DNA from: Haematococcus lacustris | Taxonomy: Eukaryota; Chlorophyta; Chlorophyceae; Chlamydomonadales; Haematococcaceae | Reading direction: 5' to 3' | NCBI GenBank assembly: GCA_030144725.1 | Contig: JASKMD010000015.1 | Location: 6,389,810 to 6,453,809, forward strand | Length of the DNA stretch: 64,000 nt | Shown here: in pieces, positions 44,829-56,600 of the stretch | How positions within the stretch are numbered: the stretch's first letter is position 1 | Layout of the letters: the number at the start of each line of letters is the position of its first letter | Program-made: the position numbers and the translations under genes | The notes under the pieces: generated by a model | The model's database searches: none | Told to the model about the DNA's origin: nothing | What the model saw: only the letters and a program-made list of their open reading frames with translations

Positions 44829-46735
44829 ATGCTCCAATCTCATGCACAGCCAAACCTGAAGCCTGGGCTCGCAAGCCTTAGCCGGGTAGCCAACCCCGTG
44901 GTGCACCGCTGCAGAGCTGCCAGCAACAGCGCAACTCCAGGCCCCCCTGCCCTGGTTGACAAGCTGAAGGCAGACATGAAGGAGGCCATGAAAGCAAAAG
45001 ACCAGGCAGGTCAAAGAAAGCAAAAGTATGCTGAGTCAGCATGAGCATTAGCATGGTACTCCGTCTGCTGCGCGCTGCAGGAGTGTGGCTTGCAGCGTGC
45101 ATGGCATGTTTGCCGCTGCATGGTGTACAGGTCAGACTGGATGCCATCCGTTTCATCAATGCGGCCATCAAGTCAAAAGAAATAGAGTTGAGGGAGAAGG
45201 GCGGCTCTGTGACTGATGCAGAAGTCGTGCAGGTGGGCTGCCACAACAATCATCCTCAACTACCACCACCGCCAGCAGCAGCAGCAGCAACACAAACAAA
45301 AACAGAAGAAGCAGCAGGGGTGAGGTGCAGCAACACTAACAACACTGCCATCATGAACGAAGCTGGTGGCAAGCCAGGATGTATGCGGGCAGGATGATGG
45401 TGGCAGGTTTCCTGGAAGTGTGGGCTTGCGGTCAAAATTCATACGGGGTGATGGTGCTGCTGTGTGGTAGTCACTGGAGTTGCCACTGCGTTGCCAGTGT
45501 GGAGAGCGATGAAGTAGCCGCCTACTGACACCTCAGGTCACAGCTCCAAGCCATCAGCCTGCTTAGGCCATACTGGACACCTGAGCCTAAGCAGGCAAGT
45601 GGGCTTTGTGGCTACAGGTGCTACAAAAGAGCGCCAAGCAGCGCCGCGACAGTATTGACAGCTACAAGGCGGGAGGGCGGGAGGACCTGGTGGCTAAGGA
45701 GGAGCATGAGGTGACCCATGCCCTCCCTCATGAGCCCATGAAGGCAGAATCAGGTCCCCTCACTAGGGGTGGTGTTTTCTCTGTGTGGAGTGGGGGCTCA
45801 CTTTGTTGCCCTGGGGCAGGCATCAGCACAGCAGCCTGACCACAGGGTCGCATGCAAGCGCATGCTCCCTGGTGTTAAGGAATGCATAGAATATTGCCTG
45901 CAGCGGTTGGATAGATGCCTGGAGACAACAACCAGTGCAGGGGGAGTGTTGCTGAGCAGCAGCAATACAAGCCAGGGTCAGAAGCAGCCATCGGCGTGCA
46001 GCCTCTCCTCCCAGCTTGTCAGTCCCAACAGAGCAGACGCCTGCAGCGGGGGCTGGTCCCACGCCCACGGTTTGCCAACCCTGACCCTGACCCTGATCCA
46101 GGTCTTGGTCACCTGCTGTTGCAGTCATGTGTGCTGCGGCCTGTCATGGTGTGCAGCTGTCCATTGTGGAGAGCTACCTGCCGGTGATGATGACGGTGGC
46201 GGAGGTGGAGGCCATTGCCAGTGAGGTCATCGCACGACTGGGAGCCAGCAGCGTCAAGGACATGGGCAAGGTCATGGCTGAAGTCAAGGTGAGTGCCTGG
46301 GGCCTGGGTCCAGCTGCCTGGGGCCTGCGGCCCGCTGCATGTGGCTAGGGCTACCTCATCAACCGGGTGTGCGGTACATGACACCAATGATGAGTGACAA
46401 ACGAGGTCAATGTGGGGTCTTGCTGCCTGGGGCCTGCAGCTGGGGTGAGGGCTACTTAGTCAGACTGCCATGGCACACCACCACTTGCCCGCCTGCCGCA
46501 CACGCACCTGCCACCCAATGTGGGGCAGTTGTGGAGATGGCTGGTGGTGGGCTGTGTCACCTCAGGCACCAGGCACGCTGGTCAGAGTCTCTTGTGTCCC
46601 TCACTCCAATGATGACCTACTAAGCCGCACTTGCTTGCTACCCACTATGTGCCGCCTGCTCAGTTGCAAGCTCAAGGCCGAGCGGACAACAAGGTAGTCA
46701 GCGATGTGGTGAAGGCAAAGCTAACTGCAAAGTGA
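44829..46735 (+). CDS. GatB/YqeY-domain protein, organelle-targeted
   Basis: Five exons: 44829-45005, 45131-45232, 45618-45710, 46157-46288 and 46664-46735. They total 576 nt, giving 191 residues and a TGA. The first 40 residues (MLQSHAQPNLKPGLASLSRV and on) are basic, Ser/Ala-rich and lack acids, like a chloroplast or mitochondrial transit peptide. Then comes the YqeY fold: LVDKLKADMKEAMKAKDQ, AIRFINAAIKSKEIELRE, KQRRDSIDSYKAGGREDL, IVESYLPVMM, GASSVKDMGKVMAEVK, and GRADNKVVSDVVKAKL. The length matches bacterial YqeY (about 150) plus the leader. The family resembles the tail of GatB, the amidotransferase subunit acting on mischarged tRNA; its exact role is unsettled. Intron 1 appears to use a GC donor (CAG|GCAGGT), since a GT donor five bases on would break phase. 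Confidence 0.93.
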
Positions 46736-47990
46736 ACTGGTCCACCCTGCCAGCCGCCACCGATCTGCTGGACGTGGCCCCATCCTGCTGGCTGCCACTG
46801 ACCTGTTGGCTGTGGTTCCATCCTCCTGGCTGCAATCCAAGCTATTTTCCACTTATGGCGTAAGCGCTTGCACATGGGCCATGGCGCTGCTGAGGGCTTC
46901 ATCACCGATAGTACTTGCTCAGAGTGGCAAGCTGTTGTTTACATAAGAGCATGTGTTTCATGCAAACGTATATCCTCACCTTTGAAAGGGGTTGGGAATA
47001 GGGAAGTAGGTGTTGGCCAGGACATTAACCCAGGACTATAGATGATGTAGCCCCTAGCTTGTAGGGGAGATAAAGCTGATGGCCAAATCAGAGACAGCCA
47101 TCAGTGGGCATAAGCAAAAAGGGTGCGCCATCAGAATGGGGTTTATAACCGGCAAGGATGGCACTGCACGTGTAAAGGCAGCCAGTGGGTGATAGCACAG
47201 CTCGGACGGCAGCGGCACCGAGGGCCCTGGCTCCGTGTTGGCGGCTGCATCGGAGGACATGAGCATTGACACAAGCTTTCGAGGCTTGGCGACTGACTGA
47301 CTCCGTCCCCACGAACCTCGTGAACACAAGCATGCTAACTGTCGCTTGCTCTGATTGCCAGTCGTCGAGGGTCGAGGCCGCGGGTCGCTTCCCGCATGAC
47401 GTCAGGGAACCGCTGGCCCAGGTGCTATTTTTCATCGAAAGCCTTTTCACGGGCTGTTCACGGGTGCTCACGGAACCTTCTAGGGGGTCGCTTTCTGTCC
47501 CTGCGCCACCCGTCACAGCATCGCGCAAGTGGTTTCCTTTGGTTTAGAGGGTCGCCGAGCACCCGCACCAACCCGCGCGCCGAGAGTTCATTGGTGGTGC
47601 TGCGCGACGTATGTTCGTCTTCCCACTCCCGGCGACCACCGCGTGCACCCGACGCTCTCAACAGAGGTACACAGTGCGCAGGCGTGAAGCGCAGGTGCAA
47701 ACACCTCAGGCAGGCCCACCACTGCCGACAGGGCACTGCTGATGGCCATATACATGCAACAGGGCTTATGCTTGCATGTGCGTGTGAAAGCATGGAAGGG
47801 GTGTGGAAGGGACACATGCACATGTCCCCCGTGACAATGCCGGACTGCAGCCTCGCTTCTATCGTTCCTGCTTCCTAGACCTGAGCTGCCAAACTAAGCC
47901 CCACACCAGCTGACACAACGCTGCTGCCTCCGCCCGCCCTGCCCTTGCCCACCCGGGCACCCCTGCTTGTGTCTGCATCGCAGGCTGCCA
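46736..47990. other. Intergenic, no gene recognised
   Basis: 3' flank of the YqeY gene and 5' region of the alanine-rich protein gene. No homologous exon was seen. Upstream exons of the next gene could hide here. Confidence 0.4.
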
Positions 47991-48698
47991 ATGGCCCTTC
48001 AACAAACCTCCACCAGCATGCAGCCCCATCACTGGTGTCAGCTGGCAGTCACAGTTGCCCTCAAGGGGCGCCCCGAACCCTTGTCAGCCATTCACCACAT
48101 GCACCAGGTGGCCCTTCACCTCCAGCAGGCCTGGCAGCAGATGTGTGCAGGGACCAGGGAAGGTGTCAGCTCCTGGATCTTGGCATTGGCCCATGCAGCT
48201 CTGGCAGCGGGGCATTTGCTGGCGGCATGCCTGACGTGGTGTTTGGGTGTGGAGGCTGTGCAGGCGCTGATGGCAGCGCTGGATAAGGCAATGGCTGCTG
48301 TAGGGGAGGCGGTTGAGAGGGCGGCTCAAAGTGCTCAGCAGAGCATGGAAGGGTCAGTACAAGCTGTCAAGGAGGGGTGTGAGGGGGCGGTGCAGGCTGC
48401 TGCCCCTGCAGCTGAGGGGGCAGCTGAGGCGGTCAAGGAGGGGTGTGAGGGGGCGGTGCAGGCTGCTGCCCCTGCAGCTGAGGGGGCAGCTGAGGCGGTC
48501 AAGGAGGGGTGTGAGGGGGCGGTGCAGGCTGCTGCCCCTGCAGCTGAGGGGGCAGCTGAGGCGGTCAAGGAGGGGTGTGAGGGGGCGGTGCAGGCTGCTG
48601 CCCCTGCAGCTGAGGGGGCAGCCGAAGCGGTCAAGGAGGGGTGTGAGGGGGCGGCCAACGCAACCAGTGAATGGCTGCATAATGCGTTCAATTGCTGA
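47991..48698 (+). CDS. Alanine-rich protein with 22-residue repeats
   Basis: About 235 residues from the ATG at 47991 to TGA. A hydrophobic Ala/Leu segment (ILALAHAALAAGHLLAACL) precedes a long helical region with four 66-bp repeats encoding EAVKEGCEGAVQAAAPAAEG and ending NATSEWLHNAFNC. The repeats keep frame, are amphipathic, and alternate a charged Lys/Glu face with Ala, somewhat like LEA or apolipoprotein-type helices. Each has one Cys. A possible acceptor (ATCGCAG) just before the ATG means this may be a terminal exon. Function unknown. Confidence 0.5.
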   Translation: MALQQTSTSMQPHHWCQLAVTVALKGRPEPLSAIHHMHQVALHLQQAWQQMCAGTREGVSSWILALAHAALAAGHLLAACLTWCLGVEAVQALMAALDKAMAAVGEAVERAAQSAQQSMEGSVQAVKEGCEGAVQAAAPAAEGAAEAVKEGCEGAVQAAAPAAEGAAEAVKEGCEGAVQAAAPAAEGAAEAVKEGCEGAVQAAAPAAEGAAEAVKEGCEGAANATSEWLHNAFNC

Positions 48699-49263
48699 CA
48701 ACAAACACCAGAGTTTTCAAAAGCATGTTCCTCGACGATTAACACAACTCCTGGTCCACGAGTCCTGGATGTCCAAATTGTTTTGCCTAGGTTGTGGTTG
48801 TGCTCCTAAGTTTTGCTGGACAACCAGGTCAAGCCCAGTCCAATTCCCTTCTCCATGAAAGGGCGAGTCCTGCTCATCAGCCTGAAGGTCGACGCAACTG
48901 GCGACCCAGTAGTCATGATGGCTAGTAGATGATGATGGTCCTGCTGTCTGTGTGATGTCCGTTGACTGTAAGCAGGTTGGCCAAATCTGCCATCACTACA
49001 GTGTGTCTCACGCTGCCTTGATCCACGGCCCCAGGGACCTGGCTAGCAGCTGCAGCTGGCTGGCTGGCTGGCTAGCTGTTGCTGTGCGGCCACTATGCCC
49101 ACTTGGAGCTCAAACATTACAGCGCACTCCAGCTGTCAGCCAGGCTTAATGGCCGCTCAATGTCAGGCATCAAGCAGGGGCAGCGCCAGGCCTTGGGGCT
49201 CTGCTGCCTGGCTGACATCTGGCACAGCCGCCACAGGCCCCACAATGGCTGCTGCCCGTTACA

Positions 49264-50458
49264 TCAGCCTGCTTGGGCCTGAGCTCGTTCCAATGCGCAG
49301 ACGTGGCTCAGGAGGCGCTGCTGGGCGTTGGCCACCTCCACCGCCTCACGCACAGCTGCACAAGACAAGTGGCGCGTGACACATGACACTGGGTCTCCTC
49401 CCTTGTGGGCACTGGGCACCAGCACCAGTGCCAGCACAGCTCCCGCCACCACCTGCATGGAACCACCAGCACTACACAAGCAGCTCCCCTGCCCACCCCT
49501 GCCCACCCCTGCCCACCCCTGCCCACCCCTGCCCACCCCTGCCCACCCTTGCCCACCCCTGCCCACCCCCTGCCCAGCCCTGCCCACCCCCTGCCCAGCC
49601 CTGCCCACCCCTGAGCACCCCTGCCCACCCCTACTCACCCCTGCCCACCCCTGCCCACCCCTGCCCACCCCTGCCCACCCCTGCCCACCCCTGCCCACCG
49701 GCTCGGAACTCGGCCCGGGCCGCACGCAAGGCAGGAGGGACCAACACGCCAAACCAGCGCAGTGGGTCCTTGCCTTGGCAGGGCTGGCACCCGGGCTCAT
49801 GCCCCATGTCTTGCCCTGGCCCCTGGTCCTGGGCGTGCCCCTTGCCTTGCTCCTGTGCCAACCCCTCCCCTTCCTGCTCAGGGCTGCCTTCCCGGGCTTT
49901 GGGGTGGGGTTGTGGCCCAGAGCCCAGCTGCTGTGGCCGGCTGCTATTGGCGCTGCAAGGCTCCTCCATCATCAGTTTCATGCTGACAGGGGCATGCTCC
50001 CGACCTGAAAAGTTCAGGACAGCTGTCCAGCCATGATCACAACACTGCTGCTGCACCTGTGCACTGCATATGCTTGCATGTGCTGCATGAGCTGTGATGC
50101 ATGGGACGCAGCAGAGTCTGGCATGAGTGGTGTTGCCAGACCAGGCTAAGCCCTTCGAGCTTGGCGCACCTTGCCCTGGCTCTAGCAGCACGTGGACGGA
50201 GGCAAGCATGGACTCCATGTCGTATTGAGTCTGTCCTAGTGCTCTGCCACCCATGGCATACCGAGCTTGACTGATGTTGAAGATACCCTGCTCACCAGCA
50301 AAGTACCAGATTGAATGAGGCAAGCAGTGATACCAGCAGGCAGGTGGATGTCTAAGTGTGCAGGTGGCAGCAAGGCAGGCAGGGAGACAGGCAAGCAACC
50401 TGGTAATGCAAACCTTTTTCAAACTGGCTTCCAGTGCCTGCCGCTTCAGCGTATACAT
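49264..50458 (-). CDS. CCDC115/VMA22-like V-ATPase assembly factor (5' end unresolved)
   Basis: Four exons: 50458-50414, 50287-50170, 50004-49699 and 49355-49264 (TGA), with consistent phases. Signature pieces are TLKRQALEASLKK joined to GIFNISQARYAMGGRALGQ and TQYDM, matching the family's leading coiled coil and the ARYAMG-containing motif. A short linker GREHAPVSM and a Gln/Gly/Glu-rich insert follow, then DPLRWFGVLVPPALRAARAE and FRA joined to AVREAVEVANAQQRLL, the diagnostic C-terminal block. Family members act at the ER/Golgi in assembly of the V-ATPase membrane sector. The ATG at 50458 directly follows an AG, so it may be an internal exon; the expected N-terminal coiled coil upstream was not identified. 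Confidence 0.85.
49490..49698. repeat. CCCCTGCCCA decamer array in the CCDC115-like intron
   Basis: About 20 units of 10 bp begin directly at the donor (49698) of the third supported exon, so the repeat seems to have grown from the splice site. Both strands show long artefactual frames. Confidence 0.93.
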
Positions 50459-50639
50459 CTGTGAGGGGAATAACATGGGACCCTGGTCAGTGCAGATGGA
50501 AGCAGCGACACGGAAGGGGTACACTGTCGCACCTCCGCAGCGTCCATCATCGCGATGAATGCGGCCTCCCTTCCTTCCATGCCGCACAGCAGCGCTCAGT
50601 GCCCTGTTTGTGATCTTCGATGCTTAGTGGTGGGCGACG

Positions 50640-50930
50640 CGCCCCCGATGAATTCCATCATGGCATTGCCATGCCACAACTGCGTCACTTTGACCAAGCA
50701 CCAGTATCAAACACTGCCTTGACTGCTCACGACTGTGCCAGCACAGGTTGTGGCACTGCGCCAGGGGTGGGCCCAGGGTCATCACGTTTGGCCACACGCC
50801 ACACAGTCCATGACCCCATACTCTGGGTGCTCTGGGCCAGGGCATGGGCTGCACTAAGAGCAGCACTGCCAGGTGGGGTACGGCGACACAGGTGAGACAG
50901 GCGAGACAGGTGGGGTACGGCGAGACAACT
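50640..50930. repeat. Dispersed repeat R, copy 1
   Basis: Shares with 58610-58855 the string of features CATCATGGxATTGGCATGCC, CATCAAACACxxCCTTGA, TGCTCACG, CAGCGCCAGG, GGCCACA and GTACGGCGxCACAGGTG. In the second case it sits directly upstream of a BTB gene. From 50931 to 51255 nothing is recognised. Confidence 0.7.
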
Positions 50931-51255
50931 AAGACACAGCTGAGAGTCTCGACTAGAGCGCGACTGGTTAAACTAACTTCGTGCTGTTTTGGGTCTTTAA
51001 CGTGCTTTAACCAAATCTTTAACCATCTTTAACCAGTCCAGCCTAACACCCTGACGACCCGGAGTGCAATTGGGGTTTGGCGATAGTAAGATAAAAAAGT
51101 TTCTGTCAGACTTTGACAGAAAGACATTGCGGCTGTCTTCGAGACTTTGCTATCGGCGCGGTTTGCATTATGACTAGGCCGGGAGATCACGTAGCGCAGG
51201 TTTACATGGCAATATGTAAGAGCAACGGAAGTGTACGGGTTGTCACCCTAATCTG

Positions 51256-52890
51256 TCAAAAGAGGCTTATTGCCACGTCTTGCTGATTGCTCTGGTCAAC
51301 ACTGTCGTAGTTGGCTGCCAGCTCGTCGTTGGTCTGAATGAAAATCAGCTTCTCCGCTGACGCCATGTCGAGGCCGCTGCGCCGAGGGTCATCGAAGAGC
51401 CGGCCCCAAGCCGACCAGTTGCGTTCGGATGCGCACGTTGATACATGCACCGACAAGAGCCGCAGGGCTGCGGTAGCGAGGGCTGGGAATTGAGGCTTAG
51501 CGTAGATCTGCCACCATGTCAACCGCTGAGATGCGGCAGCGATGATAGTGACAGCTCGCCCGTTCCGCTGACCAGGCTCACTCATGCTCATGATGTCATG
51601 CTCCACACTCAAAGCGCCTCAGCTCATGACGTGCAACATCTTGCGACACCCCAGCCAAACGTGCCACAACGTGCACGACGTCTTCCTGCTGCTCTGGTGT
51701 GAGGTCCTTCATGGGGGGAAGGGGTTGGGCTTTAGGACGGGTAGGAATGAAGTTCACTGGGTCCAGCACCCTGCACGACAAAGGTGATGATGCCAAAACA
51801 ATGGTTGCATACTAGTGTTTCAATAGACGAGGTAAGAAATAGTGAAGGGTGCAAGTGATGGTACATGGAAGTGAAGATATATGGCAAAGGGATAGGTGTA
51901 ATGTTGGTGAAAAAGTGGTGGTGATGCATAGCCTTGCCTGGCTCAGCAAGGGACGATCGGCTTCTAGCTGGTGTATGGCGTTGCTGATCGGTTGCATGAG
52001 GCGGATGACAGCCTCGAGCTGCTTCCACCATTCCACTGTGAGCAACGACCACAGCCCATGCAGAGGATGGGCAGGGGAGGGGCAGAGGAGGGGGAGGGGG
52101 AGGGGGCAGGGGAGGGGGCAGGGGAGGGGGAGGGGGAGGGGGAGGGGGAGGGGGAGGGGGAGGGGGAGGGGGAGGGGGAGGGGGAGGGGGAGGGGGAGGG
52201 GGAGGGGGAGGGGGAGGGGGAGGGGGAGGGGGAGGGGGAGGGGGAGGGGGAGGGGGAGGGTTGACATACCATTTTTTAGAACATCAAAGCAGGCCGCATT
52301 GGTGGAGCTTGCAGCTACTTTGTTCCAGTCACCCTCCTCCACCATCATGCGCAAGGCGTCCTTGCTTCGTAGAATGTCCTTGCAGATCGTGAACAAGATG
52401 GCGAAGCGGGTGTCAATGTGTGTAGCCACAGGCCTCTTGGCGCCGTACTTGTGCACTTGGGCGATGTCCAAGGCATTGCCGATCTTGTCACACTCATGCA
52501 GCGTCTTGGAGATCTGTTGTACCTGTGAGTGAAAAGTGCACCATGCGGTAAATATGTTTGCACGTTTTAAGCATTGACATTAACTACATGTGGGGCGTGG
52601 GTGAGAGGTGAGGGGTAATGACATGAGGGGTATACCTGTTTGAGAATGTTGCCCACAAGCGTGTGCCTAGTGAACTGCTTGCCGGCGTTGGCAAGGTCCT
52701 TGCACAAGAGGTTGAGAGCGTGCACACAGCAGGTCATGCAGATCCAGGTCTGGTGTTGCGCCTCCAACAGCACAAGAGCCCGCCGATTCGTGGAAGGACT
52801 GTCCATGATGACTCCTAGCAGCAGGTGTGGCCTTCCGTCCGTAACCTGGGTCAACATAGGAAGAGCGTCATTGGCAAAGTATAAGGTTGG
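51256..52890 (-). CDS. hAT-family transposase, spliced, possibly frameshifted
   Basis: Minus-strand blocks in order: about 52880-52625 with GVIMDSPSTNRRALVLLEAQ and MTCCVHALNLLCKDL (core with the C-x2-H-x-LN-L motif); about 52530-52270 with IDTRFAILFTICKDILRSKD; about 52045-51945 with WWKQLEAVIRLMQPISNAI; about 51785-51595 with DLTPEQQEDVVHVVARLAGV; and 51600-51256 with LTWWQIYAKPQFPALATAAL, then LSVHVSTCASERNWSAWGRL and AEKLIFIQTN, the hAT dimerisation domain, ending TGA. The last two blocks overlap in different frames around 51600, implying a short intron or one frameshift. The BED finger and termini were not found. Likely an aged element. Confidence 0.8.
52077..52262. repeat. (GGGGGA)n hexanucleotide array
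   Basis: About 30 units inside a hAT intron. It is strongly purine-rich on the plus strand and ends close to an exon boundary. Confidence 0.95.
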
Positions 52891-52891
52891 G

Positions 52892-52948
<57 letters not shown>

Positions 52949-52950
52949 AG
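52887..52950. repeat. (GGGTGA)n array
   Basis: Ten near-perfect GGGTGA units, one base different from the TTAGGG-family telomere unit, just upstream of the hAT core exon. Confidence 0.93.
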
Positions 52951-52964
52951 ACACTGAGCCATGT

Positions 52965-53135
52965 GCCTGGCATGGACTTGCTCAATCGCTGTCAGGTGAT
53001 GCGGACGACAGTGAGGGCGCCTGACCATAAGTCTCCACATCTGTGCAAGCCGCAGCCCTGCCTGTCGCTGCTTGCTCGAATCGTGAGAAGTGCTTTCCCC
53101 AGCTGTGTCAAGCTGTGCCATGTCCATCTCATAAA
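52965..53135. repeat. Dispersed repeat T, remnant copy
   Basis: Resembles 60320-60440 (GGCATGGACTTGCT, CTGTCAGG, GACAGTGA, CTGTGCAAG, CTGTCGCTGCTTG) and part of 58120-58190. In the other two places this sequence lies downstream of a BTB unit. From 53136 to 53638 only upstream sequence of the next gene is seen. Confidence 0.6.
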
Positions 53136-53638
53136 GGGACATCAAGCTCGCAGCTTGCCTAAGTGACCCGGCACTGCCAGGTGTGGAGCTAGCAACAGGT
53201 GCAGTTGGCCGTCATGCCCTGCTTTCCAGATAATTAATACACTTGCACTGTGAGGGCGCATAATCTAAAACCTCAGGCTGACTCAACAGAGCTGGGGTTG
53301 CTCCATGCTGAACTGTGCCATGCACTCCTGGAACTGCCATGCACTCATGCCCAGTTCTCAAGGAAGCCCCCGCTTCGCCCCCGCCTGGCTCCTTGACCTG
53401 GCACCTTGTACGGCCACGAAGGAGGTATCCAGAGCCGCGGCCGCTGCCTGGGTCGCATAGTGTGACTACGCTACATGATATGCCTTCATGCTAGGGTCCA
53501 GTAGCACCAGTGGCCTGCCTACGCCACATACGCCTGCCTCCGCCTGCCTACGCCTTCATGCTAGGGTCACCAATTGCGGACTGTCTCATTCCTTTTTATA
53601 GCGTGGCGCAGTCGCGAAGCTGTAGGTCGCCGCGCGGG

Positions 53639-56600
53639 ATGGCGCAGTGCGTGGTGAAGGACGTCATCGCGCACCCCAGCGTCACCCAAGGTGGCGGGCT
53701 AACGCTCGAATGCGATGACGGCGAACTGTCGGTGATGCGCAATGTGTTCGCTGTGTCGTCGCTCCTGATAGCGGACCTGGTTGGCAACGGGTGCTCGTTA
53801 GTCAAGGTGTGTGCCTGCATCCCTATCCCTTGGAAACAGGTAGTGACTGGTGATACTGTGTCTAACCTAGTTGTGACCCCAGGAGTGCCATGTGCATGCT
53901 GTGTGCCCTGTGCATGCTCAGTCAGCGGGGATGCTTAAGTGCCCCATGCTGCAAAAGCCCTGCCAGAGCCGTCCTTTGTGCCCGCGTGTGCCCGTTATGG
54001 TCCCTTCAGGTGTCCGGCAGCACCAAGGAGGAGTGGCTCCTGGTCATCAGTCAGCTGTACCCCATTGTGCCCCGCCCAGAGCTGAGCCTGCAGCAGCTGC
54101 AGCAAGTGCTGCCTGTGGTGCACAAGGTACGTAATATCCATCACTCCCCTCCTGTTGTTAGCACTTGTGTAGCAGTGTTTTTATGTTCATTTGGCCTCTT
54201 CCCAATTTCATAGCACGAAGTGTCGTGGCTCGAATTATGATTGCCATGTTCATAGCGCGACCCTTTTGAGCCCCATAGCGCAAAAATAAAGCCAACCAAG
54301 CAATAAAGCCAACCCACGCACAGCAACGTCATCCAGCCACTTGTTAACGGCACGCTCAACTGGGAATGTGTAAAGGGAATGGGAAACTCTTGCTGCTGAA
54401 GACTCAGGCGCACACATTCTAGTGGCACCCCTACAGCCTGTTGCGGGTGTCATCTGAGGTATGCCATGGCTGAGAACATGCGCTCCTCCTCCACTGAGCC
54501 TGGTATCATGACGAGTGCCATGACGAGTGCAAGCTCTGCCAGCTTGATGTACTACTGAGATGTCAGCCTTGGTAATGGGGTGGCCATCCAGGTAGTGCCA
54601 TAGCTTGGTGGTCTCCTCAGCTGGGTTGGCTGCTGTTGAGCTTAGCTCCACACAAGGCTGGCGCTCGTTGGCCATTGGCCAGGGTCGCTTCCATGCAATA
54701 CTGGGCCTTGACAATGGCCAAGCGCTCAAGGAAGTCTTTATCGCTGGGCTGCTTGTCCCTTGCTTGTACACAACAGCAAGTCCTTAGGCATGCTCCAGTG
54801 GGAACCGAAACTAGGTCACGTACCACAGCAACTGCTGTTGCTGCCAGCTCCTGCTTGGCACTATCGACATGCTGCTGGAAGTCACTGGCTGGCACCAGAG
54901 AAGCCCGGCCCCCTTTTGGGTGGATGGCGTACAGCTGTACAAGCTCACTGCCTAGCTCACTGCCTTCCTCCAAACGCTGTCTCCATGTCTCCTCATTCTC
55001 ACTGTCACTGTCAACCTCATCTGCTTGCCCTGCAACACTGCCATTCCCATGCGGCTGCAAAGCCAAGTGGCTGGAACCGTTGTACACCAAGCAACTGCCA
55101 GGTCCTCCCACGTTGGCAAAGGTTGTTAGCTTAGGAAAGTCAAGTGCAAAGAAGGGGGAGGGGCTGGTGTACATGGCAGAGACTTGTTGGCCGTCAGGGC
55201 CACCTCCTGCATAAGGTCCTCGACAAATATGGCACGGCTTTGGCACAGAAGGCTGAGGCGGTTAAGTGAGCGGAGGATGGGCAAGAGCCCGCAGGCTGTC
55301 AAGTGTAGGGAGGTCTGTGAGGGAACCGCTCCACTCTGCTGGCTTACGCAAGCTCAGCCAACGGGTTGGCGCAGCCCGCCCTATCAGCTGACCCTTGACC
55401 CTTGATGTTGCGGTGCTTGTCCATGACAGAGGCTGAAAGGCTGGCGCAGTGGGCTGCGCAGTGCACTGATGCACTGAAGGAGGCGAGCTTCTCAAGCATG
55501 ACGCTTGCGTCGTCGGTGCTACAAGCTTGCGCTGCAGCACCAAGGCTGGCAGGCTTGCTGCCTCGAGCACTGACTGCAGCGTACGTAGCAACTCATCAGC
55601 ATTGGGTGCATTTTGCGCTTGCATGGCATGCCATGGTAGCATGGTTGGGCTTGGCTTACCTCCATGAGGGCCAAACAGATTTGCTTCTCTCAAAGTCTAC
55701 AAGCACGTAGGAGTGCACGCACATGACAGCCATGTCGTCCGCGGTGGTGGCCTCGTCCAAGCTGATGGAGATAAACTGGGCTTGGCCACAGCTAAGTGCT
55801 TGATGGTTCTCAACAGCTTGACCATGGCCTCTAGGTCCGTCATGGGGCGACCCCGGCGTAGTAAGTGCAACACACAGCTGAATAGGATGCTGCAAGACAG
55901 TGGACGAGAGAGGGTTGGGCTGATGAGCTTGAGACCCCTCCCATGGCAAGCCTACTGCACTGATCTCCAGGAGCATGTTGCGCCTTTCATCACGTTGATG
56001 TCTTGCGATGGTGATGGCACCAACCAACTGACGCTTGTTGGACTGCAGCCTATGGAAGCTCTTGTTGCAGAATTCGCAACGCGCCTTGTACTGAGGCATC
56101 CCATCGATCGCCAGTGAGCAAGGTGTCCTGAAACTTGTTGCTGTTACCGTGTGCCCTGGCTTGTAAGTAGGCACCATCTCTATACCCTCGGCGGGCACGG
56201 CCCTCAGCCATCGGGACTGCGGCTCTCAGCCGAATTGCGGCTCTTAGCCGAGTTGCTCTCCAACCCAGTGCAAACACGCATGCTCAGTTTTCTCAGGTTT
56301 GCTGCCAGGGTACGTAGCTCAGTGTCAGGCCGATGGTGCTGCATGAGTTGGGGCAGCTGCCCCTCCAGCTTTACTGGCTTAGGGCTGCATGCAAGTTCTG
56401 GAACACTGCCAAACTTTCCCACAGTGACCTGCTAATGAGGGTCATCAAGGCAGATGTGGAGTTAGGCAGGAGTTGCCTGTGCTCAGTTCCAGCTGGCCGC
56501 CAGAGAGCTGATGGGGGGTGAGTTTACCTTGAGCCCGGACATGGTCCTAGGCACCAAGGCTATGGAAGTCAAGTGGCTCGAGAGGTGGGGGAGGCGTTGG

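Noticed and set aside
52567..53145. N-terminal hAT exon starting at 53145
   Set aside because: The frame runs through the dispersed T repeat and the GGGTGA array before reaching the core exon, so the head is more likely spurious.
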